From: Candidatus Pacearchaeota archaeon UBA92
GTDB lineage: Archaea > Nanobdellota > Nanobdellia > Pacearchaeales > GW2011-AR1
Direction of reading: 5' to 3'
Length of the DNA stretch: 64,000 bases
NCBI GenBank assembly: GCA_002497285.1
Contig: DANJ01000011.1
Coordinates: forward strand, 5,452 to 69,451
Shown here piece after piece: positions 9,662 through 18,862 of the stretch (position 1 is the first letter of the stretch; every line of letters begins with the position of its first letter). The notes beneath the pieces were generated by a model that did not search any database, had not been told where the DNA came from, and saw nothing but the letters and a program-made list of their open reading frames with translations. Made by a program: the position numbers and the translations under genes.

Positions 9662-10698
9662 TAAAGTTTCATATAGATGCTTTCTTTAAATCTTTCCAAA
9701 TCTGCGCTTCTTAATCTTACCCCGACTGCATCTCTATGTCCTCCTCCAGTAGACCCAGGAAAATCAGGTAATATTTTCTCAATTAGTTCTCTTACATTAT
9801 TTCCCCTTAAAGATAAGTTAGATATTCCTCCATTATCATATGCAACTACAGTTATTTTATCAGGATATAAATAATATAACTCATTTGAAATTTCAGAACT
9901 AATACTTAAATCTCCGCCATAAATAAAAAATAAAATTTTATCCCCTACATCCTTCTTCGCCTTATTCACTAAAACGTCATACTTAGTTTTTATCTCTCTA
10001 TACTTTTTACCAAAATTGCTGTAAGAATCTATTTCCTGCATCAATATCTCTGGAGAACTGCATTCGAGTAAGAAGTTTTGCAAATAAACCACGTGTGTAA
10101 CAGAATCCATCAATCCAAAACCAAGTGCTCTGGCAAGAGAGCCAATTCCGCTCTTATAATAAACATCAAATGGCTTCTTCATATCCTTGCCTGCAAACAT
10201 TTTATACTTCTCCTTAAACTCATCATAAAAATCAGGCATGAAATTATCTGCCACACACCCAATAACTGCAAACCACATATCCTCTTTTCTTCCTGTAATT
10301 TTATATGAAAGATAAGTAACTGGCTCTGCTTTCTTATCCCCTGATTTAGCAGAGTTATAAGTGAATACATCTTCATAACTTTCCTCAGTATCGTGGTGGT
10401 CTATCCATACAAGGGGTATTCCCATATCTCTCACCTCCTTAACAAAATTTTCTCCTAATATTGGCTGATCCAAAACAAAAACATAATCAGCCTTTAACTC
10501 CTGAATTTTTCTTAAATAACCCACATCGACTCCAGGATGGGTTCTTACAGCAACCCCCTTGCCTCTTCCAATAAATTTTCTCAGAATTATATAACTCATC
10601 AACCCGTCTGCATCATTATCATAAAAGAACAATGGGTTCTGTGCACTCTCAAGATGATCCTTTATCTCATTTATCTCTTTATCTGTCAACATAAACAA
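9661..10698 (-). CDS. DHH-family phosphoesterase (RecJ/NrnA-like)
   Basis: This 345-residue protein carries the metal-binding motifs of the DHH superfamily: DNDADG (residues 27-32), LDQP near 76, and DHH at 100-102. A C-terminal DHHA1-like GGGHRDAVG block lies near residue 320. Such proteins are 5'-3' exonucleases, nanoRNases or phosphoesterases, and archaeal members include the GINS-associated nuclease. The length fits a compact two-domain enzyme with no extra oligonucleotide-binding domain. It is the first gene of an operon with the acylphosphatase-UppS gene. The probable TATA element (CTTAAATAGG on the minus strand) lies about 15-25 bases upstream. The precise substrate cannot be assigned. 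Confidence 0.85.
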   Translation of the reverse strand: MFMLTDKEINEIKDHLESAQNPLFFYDNDADGLMSYIILRKFIGRGKGVAVRTHPGVDVGYLRKIQELKADYVFVLDQPILGENFVKEVRDMGIPLVWIDHHDTEESYEDVFTYNSAKSGDKKAEPVTYLSYKITGRKEDMWFAVIGCVADNFMPDFYDEFKEKYKMFAGKDMKKPFDVYYKSGIGSLARALGFGLMDSVTHVVYLQNFLLECSSPEILMQEIDSYSNFGKKYREIKTKYDVLVNKAKKDVGDKILFFIYGGDLSISSEISNELYYLYPDKITVVAYDNGGISNLSLRGNNVRELIEKILPDFPGSTGGGHRDAVGVRLRSADLERFKESIYMKL

Positions 10699-10779
10699 AT
10701 TTCAGAAACAACCTATTTAAGTCTAACGCTATATATCAAAAACAACAATATTTATAAACCGAAATAGAATAAAAATAAC
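10699..10779. promoter_or_regulatory. Divergent promoter region, DHH gene and small membrane protein gene
   Basis: The 81-base divergent spacer holds a minus-strand TATA-like CTTAAATAGG near 10712-10720 and a plus-strand ATTTATAAA near 10748-10756. Each sits 20-30 bases from its start codon, consistent with short or absent leaders. Confidence 0.55.
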
Positions 10780-10983
10780 ATGGATAAATGGGCTGAAATT
10801 CTACTTGGACTTATCCTAGTAATAGTTCCAATACTATTAGCATGGTACTCAGGATCCTGGTTTGGAGTTTTCTGGAACTTCAAGCACGCAGCATGGGAAT
10901 TTCTTAAAGGTGGAATCTTCTGGTTTATAGTAATGATAGGACTATTATTTATACTTCTAGGCATCTCAGATTTGAAAGGATAA
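10780..10983 (+). CDS. Small two-helix membrane protein
   Basis: This 67-residue protein has two strongly hydrophobic segments (about 7-27 and 45-64) separated by an aromatic loop (SGSWFGVFWNF). I do not recognise a named family. Similar tiny membrane proteins are common in DPANN genomes. A plus-strand TATA-like element lies 25-30 bases before the ATG, and the antisense frame at 10752-10964 is a shadow. It is followed after 35 bases by a DUF202-like gene on the same strand, so the two may be co-expressed. Confidence 0.75.
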   Translation: MDKWAEILLGLILVIVPILLAWYSGSWFGVFWNFKHAAWEFLKGGIFWFIVMIGLLFILLGISDLKG

Positions 10984-11018
10984 ATAACATTTATAATCTC
11001 CTCATTCCTCTATTAAAA

Positions 11019-11270
11019 ATGAAAAGAGGCGTTTCATCCAAATTTCTTTTAGAACAAACCTTACTTTCCAATGAAAGAACCCTGTTAGCTTATATAAGAA
11101 CAGCCATGGCTTCTCTAATATTTGGTTTTGCCCTATTACAATTCGGCTCATCTGTTCCTAATGTAATTTCTCTTGGCTATTCGGCAATCGCAGTTGGAAT
11201 CATATTTCTCCTCATCGGACTAACTCATTATCATTATAACCGGCTAAAAATAACCCAAACGTTTAGATAA
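11019..11270 (+). CDS. DUF202-family membrane protein
   Basis: This 83-residue protein matches the DUF202/YidH pattern: the conserved SNERTLLAYIRTAMASL segment (about residues 17-34) leads into the first membrane helix, and a second helix covers about 50-70. The family is membrane-bound with no firmly established function; some members are tied to polyphosphate synthesis modules in other organisms. An upstream TATA-like ATTTATAA lies about 30 bases before the ATG. Confidence 0.8.
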   Translation: MKRGVSSKFLLEQTLLSNERTLLAYIRTAMASLIFGFALLQFGSSVPNVISLGYSAIAVGIIFLLIGLTHYHYNRLKITQTFR

Positions 11271-11310
11271 GCGCAATAATCAATAAATACCTACTTATTC
11301 CTTTCAAGTT

Positions 11311-12480
11311 ATGTCTCCATGCAAAATCTGCGGCCAAGAAGATTGTAAGAAGCACTCGTTCTTAATTCCTATAAAAAACATAAGAACTGAATTTTCAGGC
11401 TCATCCCCTCCAGAGATATTTGTAGGACGCTGGAATTATCCAAATGTTTACACAGGAATCCTATCTCCTGAGACGTATGGAAATAATGAAATAATGTCTT
11501 CTCCGGAACAATGGAAAGAAAAAAATCTCAAAATCGGCGACATTATGCAATTAAGAAACAAATTAATTTATTCCAGAACTCAAACATACATAAAGAAACA
11601 AGAATCCCAGTTCCTCAACGTTTTTCATGAAATTGCAATGACTCATAAATCAGTGGCAACAGAATTCAAACTAAAAAAACCAATAAATTTTACAAACCAT
11701 CCAGATTCAAGAGTTCCATTAATATCGAGAGCCGCACCATTAGAAAGAGCAATTCTTCAAGAAAATACTAAAATAAAAACAAAGGTAGATTATCTAGTAA
11801 ATGACACCGAAATAAAATCTTCACCTGCAATCCTTGAACTACATAAATTCATCCCAGTATCAAATATAATAAAAATACTTTCAGCAGGCCTTCTAGGATT
11901 AAAGAAAAACAGAAAACTTGTCCCAACAAGATGGGCAATAACGGCCACAGATGACACTCTCTCAAAAAGTAAGCTTGAAAAAATTCGTTATTTTCCAGAA
12001 ATCTCTGAATTCCAAGTTTTCAACGTAGAATACCTCGGAAACCATTACGAGTTTCTCCTTTTTCCGGACAAATACTCATTTGAAGTAATCGAAATATCTA
12101 TGAAAAATTTTTCTGCCTGGCAAGATTACGAAACCTTTTTTCCGAGAAAAAAATATGCTGATTCTGTAACTGGTGCATATTATGCTAACCGTCTCGCTTT
12201 GACGGAATACTTAGAAAGAATAAAAAGGCAAGCCTCTTGCCTAGTATTTCGCGAAATACGCCCAGAATATTACGCTCCTTGTGGTGTGGGAATATTAAGA
12301 GAAACAAGCCGGACTGCATTCCAACAAAAACCAATGGTCTTCCAGACATTAAAAGAATCTCTTCAAGATATTCAATCAAGACTCAGAATGAAAGTAGAAA
12401 ATTTCACGCAACGCTCATGGTTAATAAAGAATTCAGGAAAACAGACAAAACTAAGTCAATTTTTAGGAATCGCTAATTAA
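11311..12480 (+). CDS. nreA: NreA-like DNA repair protein with PCNA-binding tail
   Basis: This 389-residue protein begins with a Cys/His zinc-binding cluster (C4, C7, C12, H15) followed by the characteristic FSGSSPPEIFVGRWNYPNV block of archaeal Nre proteins. The C-terminus ends in QTKLSQFL, a good match to the PCNA-interacting QxxLxxF(F/L) motif, as in haloarchaeal NreA, which takes part in repair of DNA damage with PCNA. The last four bases overlap the convergent TBP gene. The assignment rests on two independent features, the N-terminal signature and the tail motif. Its enzymatic activity, if any, is unknown. Confidence 0.9.
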   Translation: MSPCKICGQEDCKKHSFLIPIKNIRTEFSGSSPPEIFVGRWNYPNVYTGILSPETYGNNEIMSSPEQWKEKNLKIGDIMQLRNKLIYSRTQTYIKKQESQFLNVFHEIAMTHKSVATEFKLKKPINFTNHPDSRVPLISRAAPLERAILQENTKIKTKVDYLVNDTEIKSSPAILELHKFIPVSNIIKILSAGLLGLKKNRKLVPTRWAITATDDTLSKSKLEKIRYFPEISEFQVFNVEYLGNHYEFLLFPDKYSFEVIEISMKNFSAWQDYETFFPRKKYADSVTGAYYANRLALTEYLERIKRQASCLVFREIRPEYYAPCGVGILRETSRTAFQQKPMVFQTLKESLQDIQSRLRMKVENFTQRSWLIKNSGKQTKLSQFLGIAN

Positions 12481-13049
12481 CTTTTATTACCCTTCTTTCC
12501 AGCAATTCTCTTCAAAACTGCCTTAACATTTTTATTCAGTTGTGTCATCGCATCTTCCAACTGCACCCTGCTCTTTGTCCCAGTGCAAACCAATTTCCCA
12601 TTTGAAAATAGAAGAAAAGTAGTTGTTGGTTCAACTAACTTGTAAACAAGTCCAGGAAATTGCTCTGGTTCATATTCAGTATTTTCCAATTCAAGAGCAA
12701 GAACATTGAGGTTAAGGTCAACGTCAATACTTCCAGATGCAACAATGTTTTGCACTGTTATCTTTGGTTTGTCCGTTATCTTAACCCCAATTTTAGCAAG
12801 TTGTTTTATGACTTGCTCAATCACCTCTTTAACTTGTGCAACACTTTTTGTCCCAGTACACACAAGATTCCCAGAAGAGAACACCAAAACCGCTGATTTT
12901 GGTTTTTGAACCCTTAAAACAAGTCCAGGAAATTGCTCAGGATTGTATTCTGTGTTGCTCTGACTTCTTGCCAGTTTTGTTAATGATACTGGTTTTCCCA
13001 AAGAACTTGTAGCCACAATATTTTGAACCTTTAAATCTGATTTTGCCAT
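12477..13049 (-). CDS. tbp: TATA-box-binding protein
   Basis: This 190-residue general transcription factor has the two-fold saddle repeat. The first half carries NIVATSSLG, PEQFPGLVLRV and LVCTGTKS; the second half carries the matching NIVASGSID, PEQFPGLVYKL and LVCTGTKS. It binds the TATA boxes that precede many genes here and recruits TFB and RNA polymerase. A short basic tail (GKKGNKS) ends the protein. The start is clear because the repeat begins at once. The probable promoter is the minus-strand ATTTAAAAAGGG element 15-25 bases upstream. Confidence 0.97.
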   Translation of the reverse strand: MAKSDLKVQNIVATSSLGKPVSLTKLARSQSNTEYNPEQFPGLVLRVQKPKSAVLVFSSGNLVCTGTKSVAQVKEVIEQVIKQLAKIGVKITDKPKITVQNIVASGSIDVDLNLNVLALELENTEYEPEQFPGLVYKLVEPTTTFLLFSNGKLVCTGTKSRVQLEDAMTQLNKNVKAVLKRIAGKKGNKS

Positions 13050-13118
13050 GTTAGAATATACCCTTTTTAAATAAAATTCATTTATAAACCTTCCGTCGAA
13101 GTTTAAAAAAATAAATCC

Positions 13119-15155
13119 CTAAGAAATATCAAATTCGCCTAGACTTTTTTGAATAGATTTGTTTCTCAGACTTAAAATAATCATAACAATTATTGCGATG
13201 ATTCCAATAATTAATACGGCCACAACAATCCAAAAGTAAACTCCGAAACTGCTTTTAGTAAAACTGCTAGAACAAATACCCTTGCAACAATCACCATCAC
13301 TAGCACTTTCAGTCCCAATAGAACATTCCTGATTGACTTGGCAAATCTTTCCTCCAAGCTGACTACAAGTCCTGACTCCAGGAGAAACAACATTGCTACA
13401 ACTCTGACTTTCTAAAGGCTTAGCAAGATTAACTCCACAATTCCTTGAATCTGTACAAAGTCTTGTCTGGCTTCCTGAAACACAAGAACCCCAATCACTG
13501 CAACTCCATAATGGAGAGCAACTTCCAGGAACATACTGAAATTCCTTAACTGCCGAGTGCCTTAAACCTGAAACCTCATAATCTCCTCCTTGCTCGATAC
13601 AACTAAATTTAGTTGAATTGTTTCCATCGCAAAGAACAATCGTCTCCCCACCCTTTGAACAATCATTAGAAATAGAACTTATTGAATTAATTTCTTCGTC
13701 TTTTACACAAACAGCATTACTTACATTACTTAATTTATCAAGATATACCGTCTTATTCACATCAAGCCCATTGACAATCAAATACCCCTTGCTATCAGAA
13801 TTTGCTTGTTTTCTAAGATAAAGATTTGTTAAATAGAGATCGGTATTATTGAAAGCAAAAGTAAATTCTACTCTTATATCTCCCTCTTCGTCAATTTCAA
13901 TATTTCTAGTGTCATTAAATTTCTTAGATAAATTGAGGGGTCTTCCATTTTCATATACTGAAAAGTTAAAATTGGCGTCGACATCGCTCAAATTTCCAAT
14001 AAACCCATTATCTTCATAATCGCATCTTTCATAAATTAGATTAGCAGGTAAATTAGTCACACAAGAATTATCTGAAAGATAACTAATTTCCCTTTTATCT
14101 CCCAATAAACAATTGCTTACGTTTGCAACAACTTTAGCTTCACAAATTGCAATTCCCTGATTATTAACAAAACCTCCTCCACTCCTTGAAACCGAAAAAG
14201 CAGTTACATTTTGAGTTTGATTATAAGACACAAAATTTGTACCTGAAGTCACAAATAAATGATTACCGTCGATTCCTAAACCCTCAAAATCAGATCCAAA
14301 ACCAAAAAGAATTGGAATCGTTGCAACCCCTCCATTAGCAGGAAACTTTATCTGGAGATGGCTCCCTATAACTTCAAAAGTGAAGTGATGCGACTTATAA
14401 GGAAGCATACTACTATAGTTTAACTTAATTTCTCCATTTTCCCAATAAGCAGTAATTTCTTGAACAGCTCTGTCATATAACGAACCATCTTTGTCTAGAA
14501 CTTTAAAGACATACTTATCAGCAGGTAATTCAGTCCCTATCGGAAGAGTAATTTTATTATGCAAATCATCAAAAACAACTCTGAAAGGAGCCCCTGCACT
14601 GCCAAAACTAAACCTTCCCCATTTATTCTCTCCCAAAACAAACAATTCATCAACAGATAAATCAATATTTCCGAAAGCACAAACATTTCCAGCAATCACA
14701 TTTTCACAGACTGCATTATTGCTTGCGAGATTTGTTATCTTGACAACATCAGCAGTACCGTTATTGCTGAAATTAGCATTTAGAAAATAACTTTCTCTTG
14801 TCGTAGAACACGCTCCAGAATTACATCCTAAACTACAATCATAAGTTCTATACGCATAAGTTTTATTATCTCCAATAGCGCACCCATAATCTATAACTCT
14901 GCTTGAATTAAAACAGACATCTGCAAGTTCAAGATTTTTCCCATAATTATAATTACTACTCACTACAGTTCCTTGGGTTGAAGGATAAATCCCTCCATCA
15001 TTATCGCTACATGTTCCGGCAGAATTGTCTGGAGGGGAAAGAAAAGTTCCTTCAGCAACACTCTTGAAAGGCATTATAGGATTAAAAGAAAGAAGAAATA
15101 ACGCAATAAGTAAAATTCCCAAAACCAAAAAATAATCCAATTCCCTCTCTTCCAT
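13119..15155 (-). CDS. Surface protein with cysteine-rich stem and C-terminal membrane anchor
   Basis: This 678-residue protein has an N-terminal signal or anchor helix (about 8-25) and a long extracellular part rich in Asn-X-Ser/Thr sites. A cysteine-rich segment near residues 545-625 resembles thrombospondin type-1 repeats (CSDWGSC followed by SQTRLC). A strong C-terminal helix (IVVAVLIIGIIAIIVMIIL) and a short charged tail end the protein, giving a type I membrane topology. Similar architectures are frequent among DPANN surface proteins. The ligand is unknown. The downstream 87-residue membrane protein gene is on the same strand 30 bases away and may be co-transcribed. Confidence 0.82.
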   Translation of the reverse strand: MEERELDYFLVLGILLIALFLLSFNPIMPFKSVAEGTFLSPPDNSAGTCSDNDGGIYPSTQGTVVSSNYNYGKNLELADVCFNSSRVIDYGCAIGDNKTYAYRTYDCSLGCNSGACSTTRESYFLNANFSNNGTADVVKITNLASNNAVCENVIAGNVCAFGNIDLSVDELFVLGENKWGRFSFGSAGAPFRVVFDDLHNKITLPIGTELPADKYVFKVLDKDGSLYDRAVQEITAYWENGEIKLNYSSMLPYKSHHFTFEVIGSHLQIKFPANGGVATIPILFGFGSDFEGLGIDGNHLFVTSGTNFVSYNQTQNVTAFSVSRSGGGFVNNQGIAICEAKVVANVSNCLLGDKREISYLSDNSCVTNLPANLIYERCDYEDNGFIGNLSDVDANFNFSVYENGRPLNLSKKFNDTRNIEIDEEGDIRVEFTFAFNNTDLYLTNLYLRKQANSDSKGYLIVNGLDVNKTVYLDKLSNVSNAVCVKDEEINSISSISNDCSKGGETIVLCDGNNSTKFSCIEQGGDYEVSGLRHSAVKEFQYVPGSCSPLWSCSDWGSCVSGSQTRLCTDSRNCGVNLAKPLESQSCSNVVSPGVRTCSQLGGKICQVNQECSIGTESASDGDCCKGICSSSFTKSSFGVYFWIVVAVLIIGIIAIIVMIILSLRNKSIQKSLGEFDIS

Positions 15156-15185
15156 AATATTCCTAGGTTTATTGGATTTATAAAA

Positions 15186-15449
15186 TTACTTTCTTCTGCG
15201 AATATGCTTTTTACTAGCCATTTCTTCATTTAAAACTCGTTTTTCTTTTAAATTTTTCATAACAATCAATAGAAAAACAAAAACAACAGACAGAATTAAA
15301 CTTCCAAGAATAATCCAAAAATAAGGGCTAAATTCCGGTCCTCCTGGGCTTAAAGAAATTCCATTTCCAGAATTCAAAAATAAAAACAAACCAGTTAAAA
15401 GAATAAACTCTGAAGCAATTAAATCCAAATCTAATTTTTTATTCTTCAT
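15186..15449 (-). CDS. Small two-helix membrane protein
   Basis: This 87-residue protein has hydrophobic segments at about 9-26 and 44-67 and a basic C-terminus (KKHIRRRK). Its start overlaps the end of the DNA ligase gene by four bases (ATGA type), so the two are likely translated in coupling. No family is recognised. The link to ligase is probably only operonic. Confidence 0.7.
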   Translation of the reverse strand: MKNKKLDLDLIASEFILLTGLFLFLNSGNGISLSPGGPEFSPYFWIILGSLILSVVFVFLLIVMKNLKEKRVLNEEMASKKHIRRRK

Positions 15450-17128
15450 CTTCTTTCCTTCCCAGCCTCCTTTTTTATGTCCTCAATTGTTGCAATATCA
15501 TAAATTCCTCTTTCGGGTCTGTAATGGGTAATCCTTGGAAATCTCATTGCAAATCCCGAACTGTAACTTGGGCTCTTCTGCATATTTTGATAGGTAACCG
15601 AAACAATAACCTTTGGTTTAACATGAACTATTGTTCCATCCTTCTTAATAATTAATGGGGTCAAAAGGTTATTTATTTCTTTATATGTAGTTCCTTCAGA
15701 TTCTTTTTCCTTAAGCCCAGAAGAAACCTTTCCAACTTCAAGAAAATCCTTTCCATCTCTGCATGCAACAATAAAACTCGTCAAGCCTCCAGCCCTCTTT
15801 CCAGTCCCATATTCCGCTCCAATAATTACCAAATCCAAGTCATTCACTACTGGCTTAATTTTTACCATATAACCCACCCTTCTTCCAGGCCGATAATGTG
15901 CACTAATATTCTTAATCATTATTCCTTCCTCTCCGATTTTCAAGGCATCTTTATAGAATTTCATTATCTTGTCTTTATCATTAGAAACAAACTGAGTCGA
16001 GAGTCTTATTTTTTTATCCTGAATCTTGATTATTTTTTCAAGTAATTTTCTTCTCTCCAAAAAAGGCATACCCATTGTGCTTTTTCCGTTATAAAAAAGA
16101 ATATCAAAAACATTAATTTCAACGGGTAAATCTCTAATTAATTTATCAATATCATACTTCCTCCTTATCCTCTGACTAATAGCCTCGAATGGCTTATACT
16201 TACCACTCTTGGGGTCATAACCTACAACTTCTGAATCCAAAACGTAGCTTTTACCCTTAACATTATCTTTCACAACAGAAACAACATCAGAAAATTGTTT
16301 TGTTACATTGTCAAGTCTTCTTGTAAATAAGTCAATTTTGCGCCCATCGTTGCTTATCACAACCCTAAAACCATCATACTTATGTTCAACAGCAACAGTT
16401 TCTCCACAAATTCTAAGGGCTTCATCCAAATCCAAAACTTTGACCGGAAGCATAACCTTCATCGGCCTCCCCGGTTTAATATCTACTTCATGCAATGCAC
16501 TCTTCCCCTTAATAGCTCGTTCATACACCTCTGCAAAATCATTAACTTTGTCATACGCTTCATCAATAATATCTCTCATTTCATCTTCATTTTCAAAAAA
16601 AGCCTTTGCGATTGAATCTCTTAGAATAGCATCTGCGACACCAACCCTCAAATCGTTCAACAACGTTCGGATAATATATTTAGCCTCTTTTCCAGAAGCA
16701 GAAGTTAAAAGTTCAGAAATAAAATCCAACTTCTTATCAACCGAACCCTTTCCGTCAGTATCCATTAATCGAGTTAAATTAGTAAATACCTTATCCACCT
16801 TTAATTTGGAAGAAAAAAGAGTATTTTGCTTTTTAAATTTAATAAATTCCTCAGCTACCTCTCCCAAATCCCCTATCTTTCTAAATTTTTCCACAACTTT
16901 TTCTATAGAAATTCCAGAAGCTCTAGAAATAGCCTTTATTACTAGTTGAGTTGAAATCCCAAACTCTCTTTCATCATAATCCGCAACAACCCTTCCCCTC
17001 AGAAGATAAATCCATTCGCTATGTTCTTTTAGTTTTTTTAAAAAATCTGCCAGAATATCCGTTTTCCCAAGTTTTTTCGTAGTCTCTGAAAGCTCCTCAT
17101 ATACTTCAATAAATTCCGAATAATTCAT
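15446..17128 (-). CDS. lig: ATP-dependent DNA ligase
   Basis: This 560-residue replicative ligase has an N-terminal helical DNA-binding domain (1 to about 215) and an adenylation domain. The nucleotide-binding motif EHKYDGFRV places the catalytic lysine near residue 249. Further ligase motifs follow: FTRRLDN, LDSEVVGYD, GEEGIMIKN and the lysine pair in YMVKIKPV. A C-terminal OB-fold region ends in FPRITHYRPERG. The length is normal for archaeal LigI enzymes, which seal Okazaki fragments using ATP. A structured intergenic element lies between this gene and radB. Confidence 0.96.
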   Translation of the reverse strand: MNYSEFIEVYEELSETTKKLGKTDILADFLKKLKEHSEWIYLLRGRVVADYDEREFGISTQLVIKAISRASGISIEKVVEKFRKIGDLGEVAEEFIKFKKQNTLFSSKLKVDKVFTNLTRLMDTDGKGSVDKKLDFISELLTSASGKEAKYIIRTLLNDLRVGVADAILRDSIAKAFFENEDEMRDIIDEAYDKVNDFAEVYERAIKGKSALHEVDIKPGRPMKVMLPVKVLDLDEALRICGETVAVEHKYDGFRVVISNDGRKIDLFTRRLDNVTKQFSDVVSVVKDNVKGKSYVLDSEVVGYDPKSGKYKPFEAISQRIRRKYDIDKLIRDLPVEINVFDILFYNGKSTMGMPFLERRKLLEKIIKIQDKKIRLSTQFVSNDKDKIMKFYKDALKIGEEGIMIKNISAHYRPGRRVGYMVKIKPVVNDLDLVIIGAEYGTGKRAGGLTSFIVACRDGKDFLEVGKVSSGLKEKESEGTTYKEINNLLTPLIIKKDGTIVHVKPKVIVSVTYQNMQKSPSYSSGFAMRFPRITHYRPERGIYDIATIEDIKKEAGKERR

Positions 17129-17163
17129 TACCTAAAAAACCAACAAGCATATTTAATCTTTAT

Positions 17164-17275
17164 CACAAACTTCCTACGTGTTGCTTTGGACAAAAGCCCA
17201 AAATTTGTTTGAAGTTTGTGTATCAGAAAACAAACGACTGATTAATCACTCTTAAAAGAAAGAGTTTATTTTCTG
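17164..17275 (-). ncRNA. Structured element A (possible small RNA): two adjacent hairpins
   Basis: Just past the radB stop on the minus strand are two stable hairpins. The first pairs 17224-17234 with 17265-17275 (one mismatch in 11) and encloses a 6-bp stem. The second pairs CACAAACTTC (17164-17173) perfectly with GAAGTTTGTG (17211-17220) and encloses TTTGG/CCAAA. The second hairpin resembles the hairpin at 63418-63470 in sequence and layout. It may be a non-coding RNA, a processed 3' UTR or a small mobile element. The strand is inferred from radB transcription and from the match to element B. Confidence 0.45.
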
Positions 17276-17283
17276 TATCAAAT

Positions 17284-17988
17284 CTATAACCATCCCCTCT
17301 TTCTAATCCCTCCATCCCAGATTTGAAAAGTTAAATTCTTCTCTTCTAGCGACCTGTGTTTTCTTAAGTGCATCGTTCTTCTTCCTTTATCATTAACAAT
17401 TTCAATCAGACATTTACTCCAATACTTCAAGATATCTCCTCCAACCATCTCAATTTGTCCATCCCAACTATAGACCTGATTCGTTACTAAAACTGGAATT
17501 CCCTGTTTTATCGCTATCTCCGCGAGTATTCTCATCTGCCTTGCAAGCTCAGAATTAACTCTCTGGATATCTTCTCTACTTTTATCCCTTGCATCTCCAA
17601 GCTCAAGACGATAAAGCATAGTCATTCCATCAACCAAAATCAGGCTTACTTCTTTCTTCAAATTTTTAAGTAAATCATCGAAAGCTTTTTTCTGTTCAGA
17701 AAAATTTGTAGCCCTTAAAATTAAAATATTTTCTAAAACTCCTTTTTCATCTAAGCCCTTGCCATTTCCCTTAGCAACAATTTGCTTAACTCTTTCTGAA
17801 GAAAAACCTCCCTCTGTGTCTATATAAATAACCTTATTCCCTTTCTTCGCCTGTGAAACTGCGGCAAGCAAGCATAAGTTAGTTTTTCCAGTTCCAGGTC
17901 CCCCATAAAAACAAGTTATCACATCTTTTTCATAACCCCCATAAAGCCAATTATTCAAATCATAACTCCCTGAAGAAATTTTAGCCAT
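17284..17988 (-). CDS. radB: RadB-like RecA-family protein
   Basis: This 234-residue protein is a minimal RecA-fold core with Walker A GGPGTGKT (residues 29-36), YIDTEGGF, Walker B LILVDGMT and the LVTNQVYS segment. It lacks the N-terminal helix-hairpin-helix domain of RadA, as expected for the RadB paralogue that assists recombination. It starts at MAKISSG and runs straight into the fold. It is the last protein gene before structured element A on the minus strand. RadB function is inferred from family; weak ATPase activity and RadA interaction are known for homologues. Confidence 0.9.
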   Translation of the reverse strand: MAKISSGSYDLNNWLYGGYEKDVITCFYGGPGTGKTNLCLLAAVSQAKKGNKVIYIDTEGGFSSERVKQIVAKGNGKGLDEKGVLENILILRATNFSEQKKAFDDLLKNLKKEVSLILVDGMTMLYRLELGDARDKSREDIQRVNSELARQMRILAEIAIKQGIPVLVTNQVYSWDGQIEMVGGDILKYWSKCLIEIVNDKGRRTMHLRKHRSLEEKNLTFQIWDGGIRKRGWL

Positions 17989-18021
17989 AAAAATAAGAAG
18001 TCTAGAGAGTTATAAATTTAA

Positions 18022-18261
18022 TTATCTTCTCTTTTTATTTGTCTTTTTCCCTCGAATTATTTCTTTCTTTCTAAAAGACCAAGCAATAAAAATCAGAGCA
18101 ATCCAGACAACAAAAAACATAGAAACAAAACTTACATTATCTATAGAAGCAGGACTAAGAGAAGGACTTTTTAAGATGATTAAAATACCTGAAAAAACAC
18201 TTACAATTAATCCAATACTAACAGTAGCAACGAGAAAAACAGCTAACCATCCATCATCCAT
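18022..18261 (-). CDS. Small two-helix membrane protein
   Basis: This 79-residue protein has hydrophobic segments at about 6-30 and 44-64 and a strongly basic C-terminus (RGKKTNKKRR). No family is recognised. It lies 33 bases upstream of radB on the same strand and may share its transcript. The basic tail predicts a cytoplasmic C-terminus. Confidence 0.65.
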   Translation of the reverse strand: MDDGWLAVFLVATVSIGLIVSVFSGILIILKSPSLSPASIDNVSFVSMFFVVWIALIFIAWSFRKKEIIRGKKTNKKRR

Positions 18262-18319
18262 AAGATGAAAGAGATTGAAAGCTTATAAACTTAATTAAAA
18301 TAAAAAAATAAATTACTCC

Positions 18320-18526
18320 CTATCTTCTTTTTCTTGATCTTGATCTTGATTCAGACTTAGCCATTCCCATATCACAATTCTTACAACTCTTACAAGTTAA
18401 AGCATGTAATAGAAGCAAAATAGCAGCTATTGCAATTACCCATGTTGAATACGCAACGGTCCAGAATGTGAATACCAAGATTATTAGGGCAAGAACAGAC
18501 TCTGTCCAAGTACAGTTACACTTCAT
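18320..18526 (-). CDS. Small membrane protein with Cys cluster and SR-rich tail
   Basis: This 68-residue protein has two hydrophobic segments (about 9-25 and 27-43), then CKSCKNC and a tail of alternating Ser and Arg (SESRSRSRKRR). The cysteines could bind a metal. A GGAGG-like ribosome-binding site (GGAGGTGTTAA) directly precedes the ATG on the minus strand. Function unknown. Confidence 0.65.
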   Translation of the reverse strand: MKCNCTWTESVLALIILVFTFWTVAYSTWVIAIAAILLLLHALTCKSCKNCDMGMAKSESRSRSRKRR

Positions 18527-18573
18527 TTAACACCTCCATAAATAATAATAAACAAATGAGTTTATAAAAATAT

Positions 18574-18828
18574 CTACTTCCTAGCAAAACTAGAAATCTT
18601 ATCTAGGTCTTTATTTATAACCGAAATTACATCGGCGATTGCCTTTTTCACAGTTCCTTTATCACTTTCTATTCTAAAAATAATTGGCTTTGAAGGATGT
18701 TCAATTCTCCATGCGGCAAACTTTATTCCCGGTTCATTCAAATAAACTCTTAGCACCTCGGCAACAGTCGAATTATCAATCTTAAGTTCCAAAATATCTT
18801 TTTCCTGCTTCAATATCTCTATATCCAT
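18574..18828 (-). CDS. rpoL: RNA polymerase subunit Rpo11 (RpoL)
   Basis: This 84-residue protein matches the archaeal Rpo11/eukaryotic Rpb11 fold: a Glu/Lys-rich first strand, the segment TVAEVLRVYLNEPGIKFAAW, then RIEHPSKPIIFRIES and a C-terminal helix. The subunit pairs with Rpo3 to form the assembly platform of RNA polymerase. It is shorter at the first loop than many homologues, where DHTL is replaced by NSTV. The gene lies 34 bases downstream of the MBF1-like gene on the same strand. Confidence 0.85.
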   Translation of the reverse strand: MDIEILKQEKDILELKIDNSTVAEVLRVYLNEPGIKFAAWRIEHPSKPIIFRIESDKGTVKKAIADVISVINKDLDKISSFARK

Positions 18829-18862
18829 AGTAGTCAGATAAAATGAGTATTTTTAAAGGTTT

